This document shows, one piece after another, positions 1 to 6,241 of a stretch of 6,941 nt of DNA; positions within the stretch are counted from its first letter, which is position 1, and each line of letters begins with the position of its first letter. Origin of the DNA: an uncultured bacterium. GTDB lineage: Bacteria > DRYD01. Location of the stretch: the NCBI GenBank assembly GCA_937927985.1, contig CALFWH010000153.1, positions 1-6,941 of the forward strand, written 5' to 3'. Under the pieces are notes generated by a model that saw only the letters and a program-made list of their open reading frames with translations, had not been told where the DNA came from and did not search any database. The position numbers and the translations under genes are program-made.

Positions 1-1257
1 TTGTTGAAAAGCTTCATTCATTTTGTTTACTACTAAATCTATTTGATCGTAGGATATAGTATAAGGGGGTTCTATTCTTATAACTTTGGGTTGATTTAAG
101 GTATATGCTGTTATAATTTTATTTTGAATGAGATAAGAAAAGATAGAAGCTGCAAATTCTTCTTGCTTTAATTCTATTCCTATCATTAAACCTCTTCCTC
201 TTATTTCTTGTAATATCTTTGTATTTTCTATGGTTTTAAGTTTTTGAAGAAAATATTGGCCTTTAGAATCTACCTCTTTAACTACATCGTTTTTTAGTAT
301 AAATTCGATAGTATATATAGCTGCAGTTAAAGCTAATGGATTACCTCCGAAAGTGGAAGTGTGAAACAGAGGATTTTCATTAAATACCTGCCAAGCTTTT
401 TCGTTAGCAACTATAGCTCCTACTGGTATTATTCCTCCACTTAAAGCTTTTGCTAAAACTAATATATCTGGTTTTATATTATATCTTTGGTATTCAAATA
501 GTATACCTGTTCTTCCAAGACCTGTTTGTACTTCATCTATTATTAACAAAGAATTATATTTATCACATAATTCCCTTATTTTGGGAATATAGTTTTGGGG
601 AGGTATAATTATTCCTCCTTCTCCTTGAATAGGTTCTATTATCACTGCTGCAGTATCTTGATCGATTTCTCTTTCAATTTCTTCTATATTTCCATATCTT
701 GTAAATTTAACATTTAGCAGTGAAGGAAGATTTTTTTTATAAATTTCTCTTCCACTTACACTAAGTGAACCTAAGGTTTTGCCGTGATAGGAATTCCAAG
801 TAGAAATTATTTTGTTTCTTTTTGTTGAAGCTAAGGCTATTTTTATTGCTCCTTCTACAGCTTCTGTTCCGGAATTACAAAAAAATACATATTTTAATCC
901 TGTCAGTCTTGCTAAAAGGTAACTTGCAGCTGCATAAAGTGAATTTAAAAATACTTTTGATGGCATACTTTGTTTCTCTAGTTGTTCTTTTATTTTTTCA
1001 ATTATAAAACTATTACTATGACCTATTAGTAAAGCTCCGTATAATCCTAAACAATCTATATATTCTTCTTGATAATTGTTGTTTTTTGTATATATTTTTT
1101 CGTCTTTAGCTTTGTATTCTAACTGAGCATATCCTGCTAGTTTTATAACCTTAGTTAGAGAAGGATTTATATGTTCACTATAAATTGAAGATATCAATTC
1201 TGGATCATCTGAATTCATTATTTTATATGTTTGTTCAAGAATTTCCTGATGGGACAT
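1..1257 (-). CDS. Class III PLP aminotransferase, putrescine aminotransferase (PatA/YgjG)-like, 3' end cut by window edge
   Basis: 419 codons are visible, reading from 1257 to base 1 without a stop, so the C-terminus lies outside the window. My translation shows the fold-type I, class III aminotransferase landmarks in order: the PLP phosphate loop NSGTEAVE (about 128-135), YHGKTLGSLS (157-166), EPIQGEGG (208-215), the PLP-ring aspartate in DEVQTGLGRTG (Asp241), the Schiff-base lysine in LAKALSGG (Lys270), and FHTSTFGGNPLA (298-309). The N-terminal EHINPSL and FIDCLGG-like YIDCLGLYG segments, plus RIEPPYT near the C-end, closely recall E. coli YgjG. That family moves the amino group of putrescine or related diamines/omega-amino acids to 2-oxoglutarate in the cytoplasm. 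Substrate is inferred; ornithine or acetylornithine transamination remains possible. The ATG lies one base after the rplI stop, with AGAGG nine bases upstream inside rplI, so translation is probably coupled to rplI. Confidence 0.88.
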   Translation of the reverse strand, partial: MSHQEILEQTYKIMNSDDPELISSIYSEHINPSLTKVIKLAGYAQLEYKAKDEKIYTKNNNYQEEYIDCLGLYGALLIGHSNSFIIEKIKEQLEKQSMPSKVFLNSLYAAASYLLARLTGLKYVFFCNSGTEAVEGAIKIALASTKRNKIISTWNSYHGKTLGSLSVSGREIYKKNLPSLLNVKFTRYGNIEEIEREIDQDTAAVIIEPIQGEGGIIIPPQNYIPKIRELCDKYNSLLIIDEVQTGLGRTGILFEYQRYNIKPDILVLAKALSGGIIPVGAIVANEKAWQVFNENPLFHTSTFGGNPLALTAAIYTIEFILKNDVVKEVDSKGQYFLQKLKTIENTKILQEIRGRGLMIGIELKQEEFAASIFSYLIQNKIITAYTLNQPKVIRIEPPYTISYDQIDLVVNKMNEAFQQ

Positions 1258-1258
1258 T

Positions 1259-1717
1259 TTATTTTGCCTCTATTTCCAGTTCTAATTGTGTTCTAATCAT
1301 TCCTGGTAAATTGAGTTTAATTTCAAATATACCTGTGGACTTTATGGGTTTTTCAAGTTCTATACAATGCTTATCTATTTTAAAATTAGTTTTCTCTTCT
1401 AGAATTTGAGATATTTTTTCTTTGGTTAGTGCTTGATATAATTTACCATCTTTACCTGTAGGTAATTCGATTTTTATTCTTTGATTTTCTAGTTTTTCTT
1501 TAATTTGATTAGATAGTTGTCTTTGTTTTTCTATTTTTCTTTGAATAACTTTTTGTTGTTCTTGTATACTTTTGATTAAGCCTTCTGATAGAGGTAGAGC
1601 AATTTTTTGGGGAATGAGATAATTTTTCGCAAAACCTAACTTTACTTTTACAATCTGACCTGCTTTTCCCAAGTGATAATAATCTTTGGTTAACAAAACT
1701 TCTACTACTTTACTCAT
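1259..1717 (-). CDS. rplI: 50S ribosomal protein L9
   Basis: The 152-residue product matches the usual bL9 length of about 150. The N-terminal rRNA-binding domain (about 1-44) carries the family signature: LGKAGQIVKVKLGFAKNYLIP, with Gly20, Lys24, Gly28, Asn32, Tyr33 and Pro36 in the expected places. A long charged helix rich in Q/K/E follows (about 45-80) and connects to the C-terminal domain (81-150), which contains the usual GKDGKLYQALTKEKI segment. L9 binds 23S rRNA near the base of the L1 stalk and helps maintain reading frame. The start is supported by GGGAGGT ending four bases before the ATG. It is not next to rpsF, ssb or rpsR, its common partners; instead it sits between an M42 peptidase and an aminotransferase. 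Confidence 0.96.
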   Translation of the reverse strand: MSKVVEVLLTKDYYHLGKAGQIVKVKLGFAKNYLIPQKIALPLSEGLIKSIQEQQKVIQRKIEKQRQLSNQIKEKLENQRIKIELPTGKDGKLYQALTKEKISQILEEKTNFKIDKHCIELEKPIKSTGIFEIKLNLPGMIRTQLELEIEAK

Positions 1718-1736
1718 ACTTACCTCCCATTATTGA

Positions 1737-2858
1737 TTAAAATATTATTTTTTTGTATATTTCTTCAATGTTTGGAGTTGATATTAGAATTGATAGTAAT
1801 TTTATAGTGTTTTGTATATCTGATATTGAAGATATTTGGTAGGGAGAATGAATGTATTTTGCTGGCACTGAAATTACTATAACATTACCTAAATCTTGTA
1901 AATATCCTGCATCTGTACTACCTATATTGGGGTGTTTTATTTGTAAAGGTATGTTATTTATTAAAGCTATTTCTTTTACTAATTCTACTAATTTGTAATC
2001 GGTAATATATGTTTTATCCATAATTGTTAGTACTGGTCCATTATTTATCTGACAGACTTGTTTTGTGGAATATGGATTTTCTGCTGATGTTGTTTCTAAA
2101 ACTATTACTAGATCAAAAGAAGTATTATTTTTAGCAAAGAATCTAGATCCTCTTAATCCCAATTCTTCTTGTACTAAAAATAAATGATATACGTCTACTG
2201 AAGGTATGGTGTATTTTAGTAAATGTAAATTAATATAGCTACCTATTCTATTATCAAATGCTTTGCCCATTATCATTGAATTGGAAATAATCTCAAAATT
2301 ACTATCTGGTATAGCAAAATCTCCTACATTTACAAAGTTAAAATTATCTCCTACATCAATATATAAATCGGAAATTGTTTTTATATCAATGGATTTATCC
2401 ATTAAGTGTGGTGGTAAAGAGCAGAAAACTCCTTTAACAAAGTCTAATGGAGTTTTTATCACAATTTTTGTGCCAGGTAAAATTTGGGGATTCCAAGCTC
2501 CTAAAGGTTCTACTTTAAGATAATGAGGACTTATTTTTTCTGATACCAAGAATCCCACTTCGTCTATATGTGAGGCTATTAATACTTTAAAATCTGTTTT
2601 TTCAACTTCTTTTATTGATAAAATATTACCCTTTGGATCTTTTAAATAACTTAGACCATTTTTTTCTATTTCCTGGATTATGAAATTGGAAACGATTTCT
2701 TCATTTCCTGAAGGACCAAACAAATTAGATAAACTAGCTAAAATATCTAAGTCTATTATTACTTGATCATCTATTATGTCTTTTTTTATTGAGGATTCTT
2801 GAATAAAAGTATTTCCATTTTCTGTATTTAATTCATTTTTCTCTACTATTTTGTCCAT
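1737..2858 (-). CDS. M42 family metallo-aminopeptidase (glutamyl/TET aminopeptidase-like, FrvX/YsdC group)
   Basis: The 373-residue product is a di-metal, usually zinc or cobalt, cytoplasmic aminopeptidase of the M42 (TET) family, which typically forms dodecameric shells that trim peptides. Visible landmarks are FGPSGNEE (47-54), SHIDEVGF (His97 ligand, Asp99), GKAFDNRIG (bridging Asp202), QEELGLRG (catalytic Glu231, ligand Glu232), VLETTSAENP (Glu255 where most members have Asp), STDAGYL (314-320) and KYIHSPYQ (His337 ligand). All metal-site positions are therefore filled. The N-terminus carries about 38 extra polar, acidic residues before the usual family start. The start is nonetheless well supported by AAAGGAGG seven bases upstream, and no in-frame ATG lies near the family's normal start. 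Substrate preference cannot be read from sequence. It is probably cotranscribed with the secreted-protein gene upstream (22-base gap) and rplI downstream (19-base gap). Confidence 0.93.
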   Translation of the reverse strand: MDKIVEKNELNTENGNTFIQESSIKKDIIDDQVIIDLDILASLSNLFGPSGNEEIVSNFIIQEIEKNGLSYLKDPKGNILSIKEVEKTDFKVLIASHIDEVGFLVSEKISPHYLKVEPLGAWNPQILPGTKIVIKTPLDFVKGVFCSLPPHLMDKSIDIKTISDLYIDVGDNFNFVNVGDFAIPDSNFEIISNSMIMGKAFDNRIGSYINLHLLKYTIPSVDVYHLFLVQEELGLRGSRFFAKNNTSFDLVIVLETTSAENPYSTKQVCQINNGPVLTIMDKTYITDYKLVELVKEIALINNIPLQIKHPNIGSTDAGYLQDLGNVIVISVPAKYIHSPYQISSISDIQNTIKLLSILISTPNIEEIYKKIIF

Positions 2859-2880
2859 TTTTTTCCTCCTTTAGATTTCT

Positions 2881-3546
2881 TCAAAATTGAAAAACTTCAT
2901 TTTGAGGAAAATTTTTTTCATAACTTTCAAATCTATAATATTTGTCAATTTTAAAAATTTTTACTTTGTTTGTTTTAGTATTGAGAAATTCAAAGAAAAG
3001 ATTTTCTTGGTTATAGTAAGAAAGTATTAGTTCATAGTCATTATTTATATTTCCAAAGGATTTAACGTAGTCTAGGTAGGTTTTATAGTCTATTTTTTGA
3101 GCTTTGTTGAGATTAAAAATTAATAAATTTATGTTTTCTTCTAGTTCTACTATTATTCCTCTTAATTTATAGTCTAGATGTTTATAAAAGTTTGGTGTGC
3201 CGTAGTCTATTAGGTACATAATTTGATTATTTGATATGATTTGTGCTAATGATCCTAAATTCTGTTTTTTACTTTTTTTATTTAATTCAAAATTAGGTGG
3301 GATGTAGCTTGAAGGGAAAGTTAATCCTTTTAAATTGTATATTTCTTTTTCTATTTTTTCTGAAGAATAATCAAAAAGGTAAATACTAAAATCATTGTAA
3401 ACCGTTATGGATTGATAGTTTTCAAAGAGTATATAGCTTATGTAGTTTTTTATTTGTGGATTATAATGATTAAAAACTAAAATATATCCAAATGATTGGC
3501 TTAAAATAAAGATAGCTAACCATAAAGTAAAAAAGAGTTTTTTCAC
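2881..3546 (-). CDS. Secreted or periplasmic protein of unknown function (Sec signal peptide)
   Basis: I do not recognise this 221-residue protein. It opens with a typical Sec signal: Lys2-Lys3, a hydrophobic core (LFFTLWLAIFIL, 4-15), and a plausible cleavage after SFG near residue 20. There is no lipobox cysteine, and in fact no cysteine anywhere. The mature part is rich in Tyr (23 in the whole protein), Asn, Phe and Lys, with short alternating hydrophobic stretches (for example SITVYNDFSIYLFDY, 46-60) that suggest beta strands. No second membrane segment is seen. The start is GTG, chosen because it gives the complete signal peptide. An in-frame stop lies two codons upstream, and the next methionine is more than 100 residues in. 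Unlike its neighbours it has no Shine-Dalgarno sequence; a TATAAT lies only about 18 bases upstream, so the leader may be very short. It is the first gene of the leftward run. Confidence 0.75.
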   Translation of the reverse strand: MKKLFFTLWLAIFILSQSFGYILVFNHYNPQIKNYISYILFENYQSITVYNDFSIYLFDYSSEKIEKEIYNLKGLTFPSSYIPPNFELNKKSKKQNLGSLAQIISNNQIMYLIDYGTPNFYKHLDYKLRGIIVELEENINLLIFNLNKAQKIDYKTYLDYVKSFGNINNDYELILSYYNQENLFFEFLNTKTNKVKIFKIDKYYRFESYEKNFPQNEVFQF

Positions 3547-3551
3547 AGTTT

Positions 3552-3563
3552 ATAGAATTCTAT
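3552..3563. repeat. 12-base perfect palindrome ATAGAATTCTAT
   Basis: A perfect inverted repeat with no spacer sits directly downstream of the minus-strand TATAAT (3570-3565). It overlaps where transcription of the leftward run would begin. It could be an operator half of the divergent region, but no known regulator motif is recognised. Confidence 0.3.
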
Positions 3564-3581
3564 TATTATAGTTTAAAATCC

Positions 3582-3596
3582 TTTTAATGATTAAAA
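3582..3596. promoter_or_regulatory. Candidate PerR/Fur-type operator (7-1-7 palindrome)
   Basis: TTTTAATGATTAAAA is a perfect 7-1-7 inverted repeat around a central G. It matches the known Bacillus PerR box pattern (TTATAATNATTATAA) at 12 of 14 defined positions and the Fur 7-1-7 pattern less well (10 of 14). It lies 24 bases before the hemQ start, just downstream of a possible hemQ -10, and where the -35 of the leftward promoter would fall. A peroxide- or iron-responsive repressor at a heme-synthesis gene would make sense, but the AT-rich background makes chance palindromes likely. Confidence 0.35.
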
Positions 3597-3620
3597 TTAT
3601 AAATTACAAGGAGGTAGTCA

Positions 3621-4277
3621 ATGAGAGTTTTTGTGAGTTACTATTTACTGAAATTAAGATATTATAAATTTGATGTTTTGAAGAAGGTTTATGACGAATT
3701 AAAGGATTCTTTAAATATAGTGCAACCTAATTCTGTTTTTGTTTATTCTGTATTTCCTTTAAGAGTACCTGATTTGTTGATATGGGTGAGTTTTAACTAT
3801 GATCAGGAAGAGATATTGCCACATGTTTTGTCTAAAATAGCTAAGGTTTTTTATAGCAATGATGTAGATTTATATGATTCATTATGGGGTTTTACTAAAC
3901 CTTCTATTTATACAAAAACCCAAAAATCTCCTCAGGAAATAGATCCTTTTACAAACGAAAGAAAAAAATATTTAATAGTTTATCCTTTTGTTAAAAATAC
4001 AGAATGGTATTTACTTAAACAAGACACTAGGCAAGGAATGATGAATGAACATATTAGAATTGGCAGACAATATCCACAAATTTTACAATTGCTAATTTAC
4101 TCATTTGGTTTAAGTGATAACGAGTTTGTTGTTTCTTATGAAACCGATTCTTTGGTAGAATTTGAAAAGTTAGTTTATGATTTGAGATCTTCAGAAGCAA
4201 GAAAATACACCCTTAGAGATACTCCTATTTATACTGCAATATACAGACAATTAAAGGATTTTAACGATATATTTTAG
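3621..4277 (+). CDS. hemQ: Coproheme decarboxylase HemQ/ChdC (chlorite dismutase-like family)
   Basis: The 218-residue product belongs to the chlorite dismutase-like superfamily. Its C-terminal half carries the heme-site motif YPFVKNTEWYLL, then RQGMMNEHIRIGRQYP, then SFGLSDNEFVVSYETD and YTLRDTPIYT. By alignment from memory with Geobacillus/Staphylococcus HemQ, His144 is the proximal heme ligand (His172 in Geobacillus), Tyr121 the catalytic tyrosine (Tyr145) and Lys125 the propionate-contacting lysine (Lys149). Gln156 falls where true chlorite dismutases have a distal arginine. This supports the last step of the coproporphyrin-dependent pathway: oxidative decarboxylation of coproheme III to heme b, using peroxide. 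The N-terminal ferredoxin-like half is more divergent, and the protein is shorter than Firmicutes HemQ (about 250). AAGGAGGT lies five bases before the ATG. It heads the rightward run, followed 14 bases later by a prenyl synthase gene, and has a possible PerR-type box upstream. Confidence 0.9.
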   Translation: MRVFVSYYLLKLRYYKFDVLKKVYDELKDSLNIVQPNSVFVYSVFPLRVPDLLIWVSFNYDQEEILPHVLSKIAKVFYSNDVDLYDSLWGFTKPSIYTKTQKSPQEIDPFTNERKKYLIVYPFVKNTEWYLLKQDTRQGMMNEHIRIGRQYPQILQLLIYSFGLSDNEFVVSYETDSLVEFEKLVYDLRSSEARKYTLRDTPIYTAIYRQLKDFNDIF

Positions 4278-4291
4278 AAAAATATATTTAA

Positions 4292-5119
4292 ATGGATATA
4301 CCAAAGTGGGAAGAATTCAATAAATTCTTTAAATCTTTCTGTATACAGAATTTAGAGAAAAAACTAAGCAATAACCCTGAAATTTATGAAATTTGTGTTT
4401 ATCCTTTTACTACGGGAGGAAAATTTTTTAGATCTTTTTTGTTATATCAAACAGCAGATTTTATTATACAAAAATTATCAAAAGATGTTAAATTAGAAAG
4501 TTTTTTACCTTTAGCTTTTTCAATAGAATTAATTCACAATTATTCTTTAATTCATGACGATTTACCGAGTATGGATAATTCTGATTATAGGAGGGGATAT
4601 CCTACTGTTCATAAGAAATTTGGAGAAGCTGAAGCTGTTTTAGCAGGTGATATGCTTTTAACTCTAGCTTTCGAATACATAGCTAACTCAAAATTTGAAC
4701 CAGAAAAATTAATAAGAGTTCTAAAAAAAGTTTCTCAATATTCATCTTATAGATATCTCATAACGGGACAATTTTTAGATATCTGGATGCAAAAAGGTAG
4801 ATTAATTAAAAACTTAGAAAACATAAAAATTATAAATTTTTACAAAACTTCTGGATTAATTTTGTTAAGTGTAGAGATTCCAGTTATTTTACTAAACCCT
4901 CCTTATGAGATTAAGTATAATTTAGTTAGATATGGTTATTTTTTAGGATCTTTATTTCAAATTACTGATGATATTTTGGATTATGATGGGCTTTATGAAG
5001 TTTTGAATATTAAAGATCTAAAAAATTTAGCAAAGAATATTTATGAAAAAATAATGAAAATTCCTGTTAATCAAGATTTAAAGGATATTGCTAATTTTGT
5101 TTATAATCGTAATAAGTAG
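4292..5119 (+). CDS. ispA: Short-chain trans-prenyl diphosphate synthase (farnesyl/geranylgeranyl diphosphate synthase-like), with internal loop deletion
   Basis: The 275-residue all-helical enzyme would condense isopentenyl diphosphate with allylic diphosphates to make C15 or C20 precursors of quinones and lipids. Visible motifs are TGGKFFRS (Lys44, Arg47; the usual second Arg and Pro are replaced), the first aspartate-rich motif IHDDLPSMD (Asp89, Asp90, Asp95) followed by RRGYPTVHKKFGEAEAVLAGD, TGQFLDI (Gln150), KTSGL (Lys185) and the second motif QITDDILD (Asp226, Asp227, Asp230). Tyr84 and Ser85 before the first motif match E. coli IspA, suggesting a farnesyl product. After DDILDYDG, about 27 residues found in IspA are absent, including the LGK...GKSTYP segment that contacts diphosphate; the extreme C-terminus (ANFVYNRNK) again resembles IspA (ADYIIQRNK). 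The gene has no Shine-Dalgarno in the 14-base gap after hemQ, so translation may be coupled. Activity is uncertain. Confidence 0.85.
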   Translation: MDIPKWEEFNKFFKSFCIQNLEKKLSNNPEIYEICVYPFTTGGKFFRSFLLYQTADFIIQKLSKDVKLESFLPLAFSIELIHNYSLIHDDLPSMDNSDYRRGYPTVHKKFGEAEAVLAGDMLLTLAFEYIANSKFEPEKLIRVLKKVSQYSSYRYLITGQFLDIWMQKGRLIKNLENIKIINFYKTSGLILLSVEIPVILLNPPYEIKYNLVRYGYFLGSLFQITDDILDYDGLYEVLNIKDLKNLAKNIYEKIMKIPVNQDLKDIANFVYNRNK

Positions 5120-5134
5120 GGAAGGGGAAAAATT

Positions 5135-5881
5135 ATGGAAAAGATAAGAGTTAAGATTAAACGTCAAGAAAATGCTAATTCTTTGCCTTATTGGCAGGAA
5201 TTTGAAGTCGATTATGAAAAAGATATGAATGTTATCATTTTACTAATGAAAATAAGGGAGAAAATGGTAGATATTAATGGTAATACTATAAGTCCGATAA
5301 TGTGGGAGGCTAGTTGTTTAGAGCAGGTCTGTGGAAGTTGTACAATGGTAATAAATGGAATCCCCAGACAAGCTTGTGCTACCTTAGTTGACAATCTATC
5401 AAAACCTATTACTATAGAGCCATTATCTAAGTTTCCAGTAATAAGAGATTTAGTTGTTGATAGAAGAAAAATGTTTGAAGCTTTGAAAAAAGTCAGGGCT
5501 TGGATCGATATAGAAGGTACTCATGATATGGGAGCTGGTCCCAAATACAGTCAAGATTTGCAAAGAATTAGATATGCTCTTTCTAGATGTATGACTTGTG
5601 GAGCTTGTTTGGAAGCTTGTCCCCAATATAATAGTTTTACAAATTTTGTAGGTCCTTTTGCAATAGCTCAAGCTCATTTATTCAATTTGCACCCTACTGG
5701 TAGCTTGTACAAGAAAGAGAGAATAGAATTTTTAGCTGGAAAAGAAGGTATTGCTAATTGTTCTAATGCTCAGCTTTGTGTACAAGTTTGCCCAAAAGAA
5801 ATACCTTTAACTGAAGCAATAGCAGAAGTTAATTTTGAAATCACTAAGTATTTGATTAACTTAGCTTTGGGGATTAAGTAG
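5135..5881 (+). CDS. sdhB: Succinate dehydrogenase/fumarate reductase iron-sulfur subunit, Bacillus-type
   Basis: The 248-residue product has the standard two-domain SdhB layout and carries electrons from the flavoprotein SdhA to the membrane anchor and quinone. The N-terminal ferredoxin domain binds the [2Fe-2S] cluster through Cys61, Cys66, Cys69 and Cys81 (CLEQVCGSC). The C-terminal domain has CMTCGAC (152, 155, 158) plus Cys219 for [4Fe-4S], and Cys162, Cys209 and Cys215 for [3Fe-4S]. These fit the E. coli spacing. Segments such as VVDRRKMFEALKKVRAWI and CMTCGACLEACP are very like Bacillus subtilis SdhB, which works with menaquinone, rather than proteobacterial SdhB. GGAAGGGG lies shortly upstream of the ATG. 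No sdhA or sdhC is adjacent, which is unusual. The stop TAG shares its last base with the GTG start of the next gene. Confidence 0.95.
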   Translation: MEKIRVKIKRQENANSLPYWQEFEVDYEKDMNVIILLMKIREKMVDINGNTISPIMWEASCLEQVCGSCTMVINGIPRQACATLVDNLSKPITIEPLSKFPVIRDLVVDRRKMFEALKKVRAWIDIEGTHDMGAGPKYSQDLQRIRYALSRCMTCGACLEACPQYNSFTNFVGPFAIAQAHLFNLHPTGSLYKKERIEFLAGKEGIANCSNAQLCVQVCPKEIPLTEAIAEVNFEITKYLINLALGIK

Positions 5882-6234
5882 TGCAAAAAGAGTACCCTTT
5901 GGATAATTTTGTACTTTTAATTCAAAAATTAAAAGAGCCGTTTGATAAGATGTCAGTTTATATGTCGCATGCTCTTTTTTTTAATATTATGAAACTAAAT
6001 TTTGAAATAATCGCTGAACAAGTTGCTTCAAGATATTTAAATGATAGAGCTGTGTATTCTGGAAACTTACCTGCAGAATTGGAAAGAAATTATTGCCAAG
6101 CTTTATTAGATTCTTTAAGAGAAGGAAATTTAAAAGTATTGGATTATATATCTTGGTTAGAAGATGTAATATATTACATAGAAAATGAACAAGTTTTGCC
6201 TTTTGACTTAGAAGAATTACTGAAATGGGAGTAA
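5881..6234 (+). CDS. Small helical protein of unknown function, translationally linked to sdhB
   Basis: I do not recognise this 117-residue protein. It looks soluble, with no signal peptide or membrane segment, and is mainly helical and acidic at the C-end (LPFDLEELLKWE). Stretches such as MKLNFEIIAEQVASRYLNDRA and NYCQALLDSLREGNLKVLDYISWLEDVIYYIENE look like amphipathic helices. The start is GTG at 5881, overlapping the sdhB TAG by one base, with GGGGA seven bases upstream inside sdhB. This arrangement and the similar codon use support a real gene whose translation depends on sdhB. It ends seven bases before argS. A role as an accessory factor for succinate dehydrogenase is only a guess from position; it could equally be unrelated. 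Confidence 0.7.
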   Translation: MQKEYPLDNFVLLIQKLKEPFDKMSVYMSHALFFNIMKLNFEIIAEQVASRYLNDRAVYSGNLPAELERNYCQALLDSLREGNLKVLDYISWLEDVIYYIENEQVLPFDLEELLKWE

Positions 6235-6241
6235 AGTTAGA

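Larger units (their letters stand above)
3547..3620. promoter_or_regulatory. Divergent intergenic region with candidate promoters for both gene runs
   Basis: This 74-base, very AT-rich gap separates the two divergent runs and should hold both promoters. For the leftward run, TATAAT reads on the minus strand at 3570-3565. For the rightward run, TATAGT at 3567-3572 is a possible -10. No convincing -35 hexamer is seen for either, so the exact positions are weakly supported. The hemQ Shine-Dalgarno AAGGAGGT is at 3608-3615. Two palindromes lie inside (3552-3563 and 3582-3596). Confidence 0.45.

Noticed and set aside
822..1007. Small plus-strand open frame, leucine-rich
   Set aside because: It lies wholly antisense to the aminotransferase gene; its Leu-rich content is what an antisense reading of AT-rich coding DNA gives, and there is no ribosome site.
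1185..1409. Plus-strand open frame across the rplI/aminotransferase junction
   Set aside because: It is antisense to two well-supported genes and shows no recognisable motif.
1718..1736. Possible terminator or promoter between the M42 gene and rplI
   Set aside because: The 19 bases hold only the rplI Shine-Dalgarno region; no stem-loop with a T run is seen.
2263..2523. Plus-strand open frame inside the M42 peptidase gene
   Set aside because: It is antisense to a region containing conserved M42 residues; no independent support.
3621..4277. Chlorite dismutase activity for the HemQ-family protein
   Set aside because: The family is shared, but glutamine (Gln156) occupies the place of the distal arginine of true chlorite dismutases, and the Tyr/Lys/His set fits coproheme decarboxylase.
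5212..5677. Two minus-strand open frames opposite sdhB
   Set aside because: Both mirror the sdhB coding sequence, including its cysteine codons, and have no ribosome site or family resemblance.
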